Made by a program: the position numbers and the translations under genes. From assembly GCA_000827495.1 (NCBI GenBank), contig KN817573.1:124001-188000 (forward strand): a DNA stretch of 64,000 bases, written 5' to 3'. This DNA is from Hypholoma sublateritium FD-334 SS-4. Its lineage: Eukaryota; Basidiomycota; Agaricomycetes; Agaricales; Strophariaceae. The notes beneath the pieces are model-generated. The model was not told where the DNA came from, did not search any database, and saw only the letters and a program-made list of their open reading frames with translations. The stretch's first letter is position 1, and each line of letters opens with the position of its first letter. Below, piece by piece: positions 44,594 through 56,550 of the stretch.

Positions 44594-47500
44594 TCATGTT
44601 AGATGACTCTGATGCATACTATTCCCGCCCGGATTCCCCGCCCCTCCAGGTTGGTGACTGTGCTGCGTCAACTCGCTGACGTTAGTGAGATACGTACCCC
44701 ACTCATCCAACCTATAAGAGTGTGCAGTTAGTGGAGCTCTGAAACCAGTGTTGATATCTCTGCAGCAGTGAAAAGACGCACTCGAATCCCGTCGGCGCAG
44801 TGGACCACATCGCAATCGTGTCGTTGTCTACAAACTGATACGACATATCTTGCTGCTGCCCTTGTCCCTGGAGTCCCGCGTGTCCGAGCTGCTGCCCGCT
44901 AGGCCCTCCACGGTTGGAAGACCCGCTGGCATTATTACCCATGGCACTGAGCCCCGTCGTGTCCATCGCTAGTCCCCTGTAACCATTCATAGACCCACCC
45001 GCCGGCCCTTCCATCCCCACGAGCCCGTATCCCATACCAGGTGGTGGGTTCGGCTGGGATGCATGCTGCCCGTACGACAGCGTCCCTGCCATCGTGTCCA
45101 ACATCATCCCAGCCGCCATCGCCGCTGCATCCATCTCGAATCCCGCCGTCATCGAGCTCATCTCGCCTAGGGGCGGGTAGCCTGCGCCGCATGATCCGTC
45201 GATGCTCGTATCCGGACCGGGATTGATGCGCATTCCGCTCCCGCTTGTGACGTTGATGCCGCTGAGCGGGGGCTGCTGCTGCTGCTGCTGCGGTGGCCAG
45301 TACCCTGCTCCTTGCTGCGGGCCCGCATGGGTGGGGTGCACCGAGGCATCACTGGAAAAGGCGACCTGTCCATGGAGCGGTAATCGGCCCAGCTCATTGC
45401 TGTAGACCGGTAGCGAGTAGTACTGGACGGGTAGATGAGGTGGCGGAGTGGGGACCACCTCGGGCTTTATCTGCGGCTGGGATGGCCGCCTTTCAACGCT
45501 CTGCGAGGGCAGGCCGCAAGATGAGATACGATCGTTGGACGGGCCGTGCCGCAACGCTGCTACGCGCTCGCTGTTCTCTTTGTGGACTCGCCGCGAGCCC
45601 GCGATGTTGCGCGGAATGTTCTCAGGCGGGCTCTGTGGCGAAGGGGCTGCGGAGCTAATAGGCGTCTCTGCATCCCGCTCGCGTTTATTCGTCGTCGGGG
45701 GACTATACTGTGGCAGTGGAAGATCTCCCACGGATGCAAGCTCATATAGAATATCCCTATAAAGTTCTGTGTCAGCGATGTAGCCTGGTATTTGCCCTGC
45801 AACCAAAAGCCTACCACAGCCTGCCTGCTGAATGCCACCGTTGCTCGGCGTCTCTGAGGACGTTCATACATTTGTGCACTTCCGCCATCTCTCGATTTGG
45901 ATCTGTAGACAACCCGGACCGCTTCCCGCCCCAAATGCTCAACAGTAGCACGATACCAGAGGTGAAGACAGACATCTACCAAAAACGAGGAGAGGCAACT
46001 TTGGTCATCTCGGCCTTCCACTACAATGACTGGGTGGGCGCACCTGAATCTGGGGAGTCGCCATCATGTGCGGCGGCTTCGCCTTGCCCAGCGCCGCCGT
46101 CCGCTTCCGCTGAATATCCACAACGTGACAACACGATCTGGCGGCGTTAGTGCATATGGCTAGCGAAGGGAAAGATAGGGGACTCGGCTTGCTTGGCGAG
46201 GGGATGAACGGCCGGTGGATGAGGATTTGAATGTGGTAGTACGCAGAGTATAGCGCGACGGACTGGGCGAAGCATTGGTCATCTTCTCGGACAGGATCCC
46301 ATCGCACTTAGAATAAGAAGAAAGTGAGATTCTGACGTTTAGAAAAAACAGGACAACACGCACGATGATCTGGAACAGTGTCGACCCATTTGTTCAACGC
46401 TGAATCTAGCTCAGCGACTATGTGCTGCTCCCATTGCGACCCAATAAATCCTAGAAGCACTTTAGACTTATTGATAGAATACTGACGCGCTTAATCAGCT
46501 TCAGATTGAATCACGGCATCTTGATGAGACTTACGATCGTTCGCAATGAGAAGGCCAGTATTTGATGCAGCTTGAGGTAAAGAATGAAAAAGGTAACCAT
46601 GGATGGTTTGCCAGCCGGCTGCTTAAACCGCTGCTCGGGATCTGGGTTATCCCAATATTCGTCGTCACAATCGACGGGGAGATCAAGGTCGAAGCTACAC
46701 GGCAAAAAAAACACGTTTGTTCAGCTGGAGCAAATTATTTGCTGACGCTAACTCACTCTTCATCCTGAATGGCACATGGGCGGCCAAGTGACGAACTAAC
46801 CATTCGGTCTACACACACAAGTACCCTGGTCATATTAGACAGACGTCATCTAAGACAGCAGCATGGCTGACATACCAGAACGCGCGCTTCCACATTTCAT
46901 CCTCCGCAGTCATCTTATGCGAGTAAATCTTGCGGCGATGGGCACCAACATCTTGCGCTAGTCGGATGCCGATTCCTACTAGCGTCCAGCACGACTGCGG
47001 CGCAGACGACCCTTGTAGGAACTGTACCGCAAGCTGCGCAAGTTGTCAGTAAATTAACGATAGCATACCAGGATAATCATTACGCAGTAGGATTGTATGT
47101 CAAACAGTGTCGGGGGTGATAACATGGAGCGCTTCATCATCTGGACCTGATCAAACCATTTCCAGCCACAGGAGTGGTAAGAATCAACGCCATCAAGCAT
47201 AGCCCGGGGGTCGGTGGAATATCGAGCACCGACGGCTAAAACAAGAAGGTAGACGTGAGCGAATTGGTCGTTTGAGAGATGCAAGCCCTCATTGGTCCAT
47301 TTTTCAAAAGTAGGACGATGGAGCAGCGGTAGATAAAGATTGACGCAATCAAAGTAGAGGTCGACCAGATGTTTGGCGAGATCCGGCTCTGGAAATGTGT
47401 GTTTGGGTTTTTCAATCAACGCGTAACTCTTCTCCCACTGCAAGGTTGTGAGAACAGGAAATCTGGAGACAGGATGATCACCCACCGGTCGCGATGTCCA

Positions 47501-48454
47501 GAATTCACTGCGCAGGTTCTTCATCATCTTGCGTTTCCTGGAAAGTTCGACGATATCCAGAAGGTCAGCGCTTCCGGTGTACTCGCTCTTGAGCTCTAAT
47601 GCTGTATGTACGAGCATTGCCCCGCTTGATTTACCAAAGAAGCGGTACTCGCTCGGTTCGAGTTCCAGCCTCTTGAGGTTGTCCGCAAGAATAAGCGTCG
47701 TCTCTTCTTCAACGTCAGGTAGAGGTATTGGTTCGTTCGCTGCGTGGCGTATGCTTGTAGTAACATAGTCGATTCCGACCGTCGTATTCTTTCCTGGGCG
47801 CTGGCTAGGAGCGCTAGCTAACGTGGTGAGCGACGTTCCAATGAGTTCGCTCGGATCTGCCGGTGGGCGTTCGGCCATCCAGTTACTATCCAATGACTCG
47901 GTGAGCTTCCTATAGGAGTCTTCATCTGGACATAACTTCGAAATGTCGGATATTGAGTGCATGGGAGAGATAAACAACTCACCCGTCTCAGAAGCTTTTC
48001 GAGCCTCTCCACACGGTTCTCCAAAGTCTCTACGTAACTTCAAGATGCGTCTGAGTATCAAATCAAGATCCAGGGACATTCGGTATTTACCCTTTCGGAG
48101 GGCCTCGTTTCTGGTTGACCAGTGAGCTTAAGACGCAGTGACGTCAACAAAACTCACCTTGGCCGTTTCCACATATGTGCAGTCGAAACTATAAGCGATA
48201 CAGTTCGAACACTTGTTTCCTGGCATCTGTACGCCATCGCCTGGACAAGGAGTAAGTATGAGACTCGCCCTGCAGAGTGAAAAGGACGAACATCGAACTA
48301 AATAATACTCAAGTCAGTATGAGGATGATTGAAGACCATGTGGCCTACTTTTCTTGCGTCTGCATATATCGCATGCGCGCTGGATCCGCCGTTTCTTCTG
48401 ATAGCCTCCAGCGCTGTTCTCTCCGTCGTTGAACTCGTCTTCGTTGGAAGACAT
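44594..48454 (-). CDS. Zn2Cys6 transcription factor with fungal-specific MHR (Fungal_trans) domain
   Basis: Many exons. Exon 1 is 48454-48349 (MSSNEDEFND...), then a 6-nt microexon 48297-48292, then exon 3 48240-48158. Together they give the zinc cluster ACDICRRKKIRCDGVQMPG with Cys spacing C-x2-C-x6-C, then C-x2-C-x6-C in KCSNCIAYSFDC. A linker and coiled coil (YVETLENRVERLEKLLRR) follow for dimerisation. The MHR domain includes LYFDCVNLYLPLLHRPTFEKW, the QSCWTLVGIGIRLAQDVGAH block and EMWKRAFW, CVDRMVSSSLGRP. The C-terminal ~350 residues are Gln/Gly/Met/Pro-rich with a Q tract, a likely activation region, ending LTQHSHQPGG...MHQSHLT. It binds CGG-type sites as a dimer in the nucleus by family knowledge. 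Regulon unknown. Confidence 0.93.
48292..48297 (-). other. 6-nt microexon in the zinc-cluster coding sequence
   Basis: The bases read TTCGAT on the coding strand, between TTTAG and GTTCGT. Exons of 106, 6 and 83 nt sum to 195 (65 codons) and give CRRKKIRCDG. Omitting the 6 nt keeps the frame but removes residues of the conserved K-x-R-C-D box, including the third zinc-cluster cysteine. Confidence 0.75.
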
Positions 48455-49672
48455 TAGGACAAAGTCGCTATCATGCAGATCGCAATAAATACGAAATTTG
48501 GACGTCAGTGGACAAGGCCGGCAAACGCCCTGACGCGTCAAATGCCGGCTGGGCAGGAATGCCTAAACGGGCTAATTCAGACTAATTTAAGGTGCGCAAG
48601 ACAGCACGTGAATTTTGTATTTGTACTGTTTTTACACATATTCTGCCGAAATTTGCCTTAATTAAGCAAATGTGCTCGTGGTACAATTTCGAAGCTTTCC
48701 TACTTCCGTGCAACTATCCATTTCCCACTCACCTGCATTACCTAGCCTGCAGTAGAGTAAAAAATGTAACTTCTGGGATGTCTCAAATTATTAGTTACAG
48801 TGACCTGTCTGTGCCAAGTCAACTGCGCTTCGTCTGCGCTTCGTCTGCGCATTATCTACCAGTGCTGCGCTAAAATTACGGCCTGCAAATCAATCGAACC
48901 ATATATTCCAAGAAACGCTGGGTTCTGATGTTCTATTCAGGCCACTATGATTCACTGCGTCGGACGCGGCTGATAAGAATCAGAATTTATGACTCAGGAT
49001 CTGACGTCCCAGCAGAGGGAGCGGCTGCCCTGATAAAAGCATCACGTAGATAAAAATAAAAGCACTATTCCAGACCTCATGAGGCTTGCATGATGCCTGC
49101 CAGATTTTCAATGCAGGCTAGTATTCAGATCCAAATTTCATGTGGCCTGCGTCTGAAGCAGTCATTCCCTTGGCTTAGCGAGGTAAGTACTGGTCTGACG
49201 GGATGGCTCTTTACTTTCTTAGAAAGACAGGACAGCCGTGATCTAATTAAAAAATGTACATACTGGTACAATAAGTCTTGCAACTCCGTCAAGCAGCGAT
49301 GGGTATCAGATCAAACAGCGCGACAAGCAACGTCTCTAGATACTTTTAATAAGGTGCACGGATCATTGGCAAAGGGCCCGTGATAGAAAATGCATGGGGA
49401 CGTGGCGAAGACGTGGCGCTTGCGTACTCTTGAGTCTTGCGTTGGCACAAGACTGGAGCTTTCAGCAAGCGCCGCGTACAAATTTAGAATATGTCTTGTC
49501 GCAAAACCACCCGCAAATCTGCTTGAAGGTCAATTTTGAAGGCAGAAAATGTGTAATATATTTCTTGCATTCAAGTACTTGTGAAGGACAGACTCTACTA
49601 CGGAATTGGAAACATATATCGCACCGATCAAGTATTTATGAATATCTAATGAAGTGCTCGATTTGAATAAAA
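48455..49672. other. Intergenic, no gene seen
   Basis: About 1.2 kb between the zinc-cluster gene start and the F-box pseudogene end. A duplicated CTGCGCTTCGT decamer near 48826-48848 is the only repeat noted. Open frames (49090-49383 and 49394-49666) lack motifs. Confidence 0.4.
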
Positions 49673-50757
49673 TCAGTCAAGACTTGACTCATCTCTGAGC
49701 CTGAGGTCATCGAAGGATTTTATGTCAGGCATAGTGTGGAAATTGAACTGGCGTTCCACTATTGCGGGCAGTATGTAGACCTCGATCCCCACTTCTTTGC
49801 ATTTTAACTTCAAGCCTTCAAGGGCCTGTGTTGATGATCGTACGGGTCTAGCATACCTTTCACGAATCTCTTCAACACGGACAACCGCGGTGTTAAGGGT
49901 GCTTCGTCCCTCTGATGGTAACGACTCGGCGATGCGATGCCTCGACGTAATCGTATGTACAATAGCCGCTTCCGCATGTCGATCGAGAGGCCCGTCGTAC
50001 TGGATGAATAAGCAAGCTAGGTGTCGTAGAATATGCCCTGGAACGGTATCGGGATATGATATGTTCTGGAAAAGATCATAAGAAAATTTATTGAACATGT
50101 TGACTGCAAGGAACTGCAGATTGGGGGCCCTGTCGAGTAACGGTTTGAAGTTCTCTTCATGACCGAAGTGAAGACCGAGCATTACCAGATGCTTGAATTC
50201 TCCCAGAGAATTCAACGCGGGATAGTGGTTGGCGGGTCTGTCGGGGGGGGCACCTGGTTGATAACGGCGCATATTATTGCGGACAATATCCAATCCCTGG
50301 AGATTCGGGAATTTGATTATCTGCAAGAGGTCGTGTAGTGCTATCCGATCACATGTGGGTAAGAGAACCAGCGCTGAAAGTCTGAGATTGGAATGGATCA
50401 CCATTTCGGGGGGCGGTATGTTGTTCAAGTCCACATCAAGGCAAAACGAAGCTGTGTGAATATTGGGCGATAATTTCAGGACGTGGATACACTCGCGCAT
50501 TTCGATAGGGCCAAATATGCGAAGGTAGGTTAAATCTGACCATTTTACGAAATTATCGAGGTGCTTGAGGCTACCGCCAGTTATATGGGGCAGAAGTTCC
50601 ACAGTCAATCGGGTAAGTGGGGGATGTGTTCGAAAAAGTTGCGCTTGCTTGTTCTCGGTGGCCTTCGATGGCTTGCCTCTCCACTTCGATAAGAGGGCGA
50701 TTGTGCGTGAACGCATCGACAAGTTCGGATGGACAGGCAGCTACTAAGTCCTGTATA
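49673..50757 (-). pseudogene. F-box/LRR gene with internal deletion and frameshift
   Basis: After an acceptor near 50758 the frame starts DLVAACPSELVDAFTHNRPL, the hallmark second-exon start of this family. Only about 30 codons later it jumps directly into the LRR region (AQLFRTHPPLTRLTVELLP...). The F-box core and first repeats, about 220 residues in the intact relatives, are missing, and the two halves are in different frames around 50640-50700. The remaining ~320 LRR residues are open to the stop at 49673. An expressed LRR-only protein cannot be excluded, but loss of the F-box makes it non-functional as an SCF adaptor. Confidence 0.8.
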
Positions 50758-51801
50758 ATGGAATATATTAGGATGGGACAACGTTGGCTCAATATTGAAT
50801 TCAACTTGCAGAGAATTTGTGAGAATGGCCCGTGTAAAGCCTTCTTTTCTCCGTCGTTTTCCTTTCAGTATTAGCTTGCATATGAAGTTGTTGATACTGT
50901 GCTCTTTCGTCAGTCAACGGAGCCACATGGATGATGTAACTTGCACTCACTTAGAAGTTGAACAATCGACGAGGTTGAAAGATTGGTAGAGGTTCGGAGG
51001 CAAGTTTGAATGCGACGATAGGCGTGGAGTCTTCCTAAATTCCTCGATCTCACGATATACGTAGAGGTTCGGACCTGTGCTGCACGGTGCATATCTGCAT
51101 ATAAAAAAAAGCTGATAATGTACACGGTATCACATCAGACTTACTTGGGGTATTACACCGTCGTAAAGCTTATCCAGAGTTCCGAACCGCCGTACGAGAG
51201 CCATGATGAATACCGAGACAAATATAGACATGACTTCTGGGCACCGCGCACTCCGAGTCGGGCACCGTATCGAAGCAGTGTGAGGTAGATAAAGCAGGGA
51301 GCTAGACAGTAGAGAGAGTTTAAGAATAATCCCGTCTCGTGTAGATGTTATTGGTCCTTGCATGGAGGAATTAGGGCGGGTTAAGGGGTAGATTGCAGTC
51401 GACGCGTTGATGCTTGCAACCGCTAGGCCACCTTGGCCCCCGAAGGAAATATTAATGGATATCGCCCTCATCGGCAGGCACTCCAGGGACGTAGCCAACC
51501 TGAATAGCAGGCACTTGAGCCTGCCAGAAACTGGAAGATTTTCAGTTGTGGTGGTTTGCGTCACAGCGGATCAAGTTTTGAGTCAGTCGGAGCTCGAAAT
51601 ACCAACTTACGCAGAACGTTTACTTGATCTCGGACCAACCAAACATATTCCTCGGTCAAAATCACTATCCCAGGCAATTTTCCAGTAATAGTACTATTCG
51701 GTGCGCTTGAATCCATATCTGGAATGTTCTCTTTTCGAGGATATCGACGTGATCTCCAGTACAAGTTACAGTGAGCACTGAGAAGCAAGAAAAACATCAA
51801 C
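50758..51801. other. Upstream relic region, no supported gene
   Basis: It contains the presumed former first exon region of the F-box pseudogene. There are also two minus-strand frames (51130-51564 and 51561-51860), the second with an N-terminal hydrophobic stretch (MLMFFLLLSAHC) but no family match. They overlap the promoter and start of the plus-strand gene at 51802. Confidence 0.35.
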
Positions 51802-52816
51802 ATGCATACGCCGGTCGAGATCCTGGTGCTCGGTGCCGGATGGACGTCGACGTTCGTCAAGGATCTCTGCGATGAAAATGGATTGAGCTACGCTGGTACC
51901 AGTCGATCCGGACGAGACTCTACCATCAAATTTATCTTCGACCCCAATTCGGACGACTTGGAGCCATATTCAACCCTCCCAACGGCCCATACTATTGTCA
52001 TTACGTTTCCCATCACTGACAAGGGAGCGTCCAAACGACTAGTTACTCTCTATGCCGAGAGCCATGGGCAAAATGGACCCACTGCCAGTGGGCAGGGGAG
52101 GACGCGATTCATTCAACTCGGCACAACAAGTATATGGGATGTGAGTTTCTTCTGCAAATATGTACGCGTAGCATCTGACAGGCTTCGTTAAGCAGGGCAA
52201 ACGCTTGAAACTCAATGTCGATGTATTCCCGGAGAACAAGTGGTATGACCGACTTTCGTCATTTGTCTCTACACCTAGAGCAGAAGCAGAGGAAGAACTC
52301 CTCTCGTTATCGCCTTCATATCCAAGCACGATTCTCAACCTCTCTGGTCTGTGGGGTGGGACGCGATCTCCGAAGAACTGGGTAGGGAAGGTAGCCCCAT
52401 CAAAAGAGGTCCTCAAAGATAAAGTCTGTAATATCTTTCATTTGCCTTTCTCTGACATAACGAAGAGTTCCTATCACTAGGGAAGTCTTCATCTCATTCA
52501 CGGGGTGGACATCGCCCGTGCTATTCTTGCTGTCCATCGTAACTTCGACAAAGCACAAGGCCAGCGATGGATTCTCAGCGACGGCCGCGTTTATGACTGG
52601 TGGGACCTTGCATCGGCGTGGGGATCCGTCCCCACTCTAGCGGCCTCAACAAAAGATGATCATGGGCCTCAGGCATCATGGGTTCGGGAGCTAATGGATG
52701 AGTTGGATATTCGCGCACTGCCACGGAACGTTGAAATGCTTGGACGGGCCCTTGATTCTCGCGACTTCTGGAAGACATTCAATCTTAGCCCTATCTACGC
52801 GATGAACCAAGGGTGA
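51802..52816 (+). CDS. NAD(P)-binding Rossmann-fold protein, 300 aa
   Basis: Exons 51802-52140, 52196-52423 and 52481-52816 give 300 residues, all joins in phase 0. The N-terminus VEILVLGAGWTSTFVKDL has a GxGxxx(T/S) nucleotide-binding turn at residues ~11-16. THTIVITFPI forms a further beta strand of the fold, followed by RFIQLGTTSIWD. The second half contains TILNLSGLWGGTRSPKNW and HLIHGVDIARAILAVHRNF, then the RWILSDGRVYDWWDLA block. This layout matches a fungal family of SDR/epimerase-like proteins of unknown substrate, conserved across ascomycetes and basidiomycetes. The typical catalytic YxxxK of classical SDRs is not evident, so a reductase activity is not claimed. Confidence 0.92.
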
Positions 52817-53011
52817 CTCTGATAGAACTTGAAAAACTCTGTCTGTCTGGGAGAGGAGCATAGACCCGCTCTACGATTACACAGCTCCGTAATGGCGAAC
52901 GAATCCCTCTTTCAAAAAAAAATACAACGGTATCTTGGGGAGTTACATATCTACGGCGCTAAATTTCTCCAGCTCACGCATACTGCCAAATGTACCTATA
53001 GCGATCGTGAG

Positions 53012-53811
53012 TCAAACAACTATCACCTCCACGGCATTGGATCGAATCGAGTCAAATTTGCTAGCTTTTAAGGATTTTGTACCTCTCGATGTGAAATCGA
53101 TTAACACAGTCCCATCCGCGCCGCTTGTTTGGTCATTTACGCTGGCTCCCGCCACTGGTTCGCCATTCATGCCATCGATGACGGTGAACTTTGCTGGCTT
53201 GCCGATAATCGCAGTGCGGGGCCCAGAGAGTTTCAGAAAGTGCGTCTTGGAGAATGCGTCGAATGCGAAGAGCACCTCGTCGCTGCTTCTGACCTCCTGT
53301 TATATTATAAGATCGACTATCATCTTGTATTTGGTCTGAGAAGGAGAATACCTGTTGACATCCCCCAACCGGAGTGAACTGGAAGTTCACAAGAATACCC
53401 CAGAATTGCGTCGCGGTCTGTACGCTGTCGCCGATTGCAGTGATAAAGAAGTCGTCAAAAGTGGGATCAAATGTTCTATGAGAAGCGACGTTGAGTTAGT
53501 TGCAAGTAATTACGTTCGGAGCTGACGCACCCATCGAACGTAAATCTCTTTCGGCGGGCAGCGTCTGCCAGTGCACTGGTACATGTTGCCCCAGGGAGGG
53601 TATTCGCCTTGTCGTTCAATCCGTTGCAAGGGTGGGTGCCGCCTGAGGGGGTGGTGACGTTGTGTCCGCGCGTGAAGATGTCTCCTTCAAATATTGTTTC
53701 CCGCTCCCCTTCGATTCTCAGGTGAACAGGGATCCCGGGGTTCACTGCAGCTGCCGCGAAGGAAGATGCAACGCAGAGATAGGAGGCTACTGCCAACCAG
53801 CTGAGTTGCAT
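53012..53811 (-). CDS. Secreted protein of an agaricomycete family with Ig-like C-terminal part, 229 aa
   Basis: Exons 53811-53531, 53475-53352 and 53296-53012 give 229 residues. The signal peptide is MQLSWLAVASYLCVASSFAAAA. The mature part starts with PVHLRIEGERETIFEG and includes FTRGHNVTTPSGGTHPCNG. After the first intron come FDPTFDDFFITAIGDS, FWGILVNFQFTPVGGCQQ, and EVLFAFDAFSKTHFLKLSGP. The C-terminal ~60 residues (PAKFTVIDGMNGEPVAGASV...) resemble a beta-sandwich carboxypeptidase-regulatory/Ig-like module. The family is frequent in mushroom secretomes, with no established activity. Splice phases (2 and 0) give a continuous domain. Confidence 0.9.
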
Positions 53812-54128
53812 TTAGTGGTTGGATACGCGCACAGCACGGTTCGTATGGCCTTCGACTGTAATACGAACGGGGCCTGAGACGCATCAGCACTGTCTTTGCA
53901 TGTCGACTTTATGTTCGAAAAACCTTCAATAATTCCCACTTCATGTCGGAATTGTTGGTGGTGCCTGTTCGGACCAGGTCGAGACGTGTCTTCAAGTTCA
54001 GATTTACATCACTCATGTATACCATATGCAGTATTTAATTCACTACAAAATTACATGTTGATCAATTGATTTGGAACTTGAATGACATTCGTGTCCCACC
54101 AGCCTCTATCTCACTGGTGTTCAAACGT

Positions 54129-55951
54129 TTAATATTCATCTCCATCCTCCCAGAGCCTTTCGTTGAAGGTTTCCACACGGGGTACATACCACTTCTTGCG
54201 TGGAATTTCTGGCTGGTACATGTCAACTTTGAGGCCAATGCTCTTGCACCATCCTTCGAGGCCCATCAGGTCCTTGGCCATGAGAAGGTCAGTTGATGGG
54301 TCGGGAACATTAAAAATGACACGATCCAGGCAATGGCATTCTGTGGGTAACGCTTCGCCCCGGCGCGAACCAAGCATCTTTCTGAGCAGTTCGCTCTCCC
54401 CATCATCCAAAACAGGATCGTGCGCAGCGTCGATTCGGAACGCTGAGAGACAAGGTAGAATGTTTCCAGAGCTTCCATCTGTAGCAATGCCTCGGCCAAC
54501 TTCGTAAGTCATATTTTCAAGGAGCAAGGCCGGGGATTGCAATGAAATGGTGGTTAGAGTGAGCTCGCGTACGCTGGCAGCGGCCGAAAGAATCAGTAGC
54601 ATATGACGATCACTTGCGCCATTTAGATACAGACGCTGTAGGCGGGGAAAATCCAAAACACTCAGGCTCTGCGTGAGCGGAGATAGGTCCGCGCTCCAAA
54701 AGTTCTTGTCGGCACGTAGAAGATCCAAATCTACGAGGTTGGGAAGTCGGAAAAGGCTTAAGAGGTCGACAAAATTGAGATGAGGGCAGTGTGCGCAAAT
54801 CTCCAAAGACAGTTTTTTGATGTTGCAATAGATGGGCGGAACGGCCGTTGGAAAATGTGTCCGATTATCGTGCATCACAGTGAATACACCAATACGCAAA
54901 TTCGTGCATGATTCCATGACGATGATAAGATCCGCGACAACTGCTGGCTTTGAAACGCAAATTCTAGTGAGCTGGTCCCAAGGAATACAAAGAAATCCGT
55001 AATGCGAAGTGTTTATCGAGTCTAATACCAGATTTTTGAGAGCTGGAGTAGAGTTGATCGACCTTATCGCGTCTGTGGAAGGGGTGTCGGTTACACTGAC
55101 ACCAGACAATTGAGCCAGATGAGTGCTTTGAATATCCAGCTGGTACAGAGTCGGAAGATCCCATTCCAGAGGCGGATTGAACAAGATTCGAAGCGTTTCT
55201 GATCTGGACGATCCAATGCCTAAATGTTGAATACGAGTGACAGTGGGAGCAAGAGCGATGAGAAACTGCCGCAAATTCCTTTCGACCATGACGATGGCAG
55301 ATGTATCGAGCTGAAAATAGATGAATAACGTTGAGGGAATGGTGTTTGCGCGCTTTGACCACTCAAATACAACTTCGGCATATGTTGCAAGCGATTCCGT
55401 GTCTTTGACCGTGAGATAGAGTGTGCTCCACATGCGCGGCGTGGATAAAGCAACGGTTCTCCACAAGGAGCACACATGTGAGAAAACGAGGGGAAAGTGC
55501 TGGGGGGATGGAGTCGGGCGAGGTGGAAGGCAAGATATCGCTATTTCCTTGACAATATCCCGTGGGATTCGGCGAATGGGGGCCTTTAACTTGTCGCAGA
55601 GCTGTAAGACGGATTGCTGCGTCGTTGCCTCACCGATCAGTGTCCGCCTCTGCTGCTGCAATGCGTTGATATGAGCGTCGACCCGCATAATCTTTTGGCG
55701 GATCTCCAACGACGCCATCCTGGTCTCATGTTCCACGGAACGCATCGCTTGCATTTCACCATATGTGAGAGGTTTGTTGTGACTGGCAGCGGGGGCTAGC
55801 TCAGCGAGACGATGGAATGTCTTCTACATGCAAAGTTTAGTGCACGAACTGGCGTCTCTTGAGATATTTTCAATATGGGACATACACTTGACACCAACTG
55901 AAATTGGGGAGATTCTTCGTCGCTTGAAGTTGATTCGCTTTCGGAAGACAT
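54129..55951 (-). CDS. F-box/LRR protein, 583 aa
   Basis: Exon 1 (55951-55895, MSSESESTSSDEESPQFQL) joins exon 2 (55823-54129) over a 71-nt intron in phase 0, giving 583 residues. Exon 2 begins with KTFHRLAELAPAASHNKPLT, the degenerate form of the family box. Then come a coiled-coil segment (LEIRQKIMRVDAHINALQQQ), the F-box-like APIRRIPRDIVKEIAISCL and VCSLWRTVALSTPRMW, and LRR-like repeats. Same architecture as the genes at 16316 and 20078, with a diverged box. Presumed SCF substrate adaptor; target unknown. Confidence 0.92.
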
Positions 55952-56530
55952 GCCAAACGAGAAATAAGAGGGGCGTGAACAGAATTGGGACTAATACCGG
56001 CATGAAATAGAAGAAAAAGCGCAGATGGCCTCCTGTTCAGCCGCTGTAACACAATTTGCATCTGACCTACACATCAGTAGTTAATCGTGCTATAATAGTA
56101 TCGGATGCCAGCTTGAATTTGGCTTGAATGTCATCACCTTGACAACTTTGTCCGCGACTAGGATACACATAACCATGCTCAACGAAGGCGCCAGTTCTAG
56201 GTGTGCTATTCGTGCAACGGTGTGTGGTTTTCCAAATGGTGTAAGGGGTTGTTGAGGGGCTGGCCTGCGCCTCAGATAGTGACGGCGTCACGGTTGATGG
56301 AGAACGTGGTTGGAGTGGAATCGGAGACCGGCAATTGTCCGATGTGTACACGGTTATGTCTACTCGACTTCGGCGGCCCCGTACGACCTTGTACGGTTTT
56401 ACTACCCGTGGAACTCTGATATCAACACATCGCGATCAGTATCCTCCTATACAGGTCGGCCTGCGCCCTACCTAACGGTAGCGAGAATTTGCTATTACTT
56501 GAATAGAGAGCGCAGTGCTGCTGCGACGAC
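55952..56530. other. Intergenic between F-box gene and paralog 2
   Basis: Shared upstream DNA of two divergent genes. An as yet unseen first exon of the plus-strand paralog may lie here. Open frames on both strands are Pro/Ser/Cys-rich without motifs. Confidence 0.35.
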
Positions 56531-56550
56531 TCCGCTAGCAATCTGCCAGA

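Noticed and set aside
51130..51860. Two overlapping minus-strand frames with a hydrophobic start
   Set aside because: No family pattern (the P450 proline hinge was looked for and is absent), and they overlap the start of the Rossmann-fold gene.
56067..56351. 94-codon minus-strand frame upstream of paralog 2
   Set aside because: No start context, no domain and no splice continuation; treated as chance.
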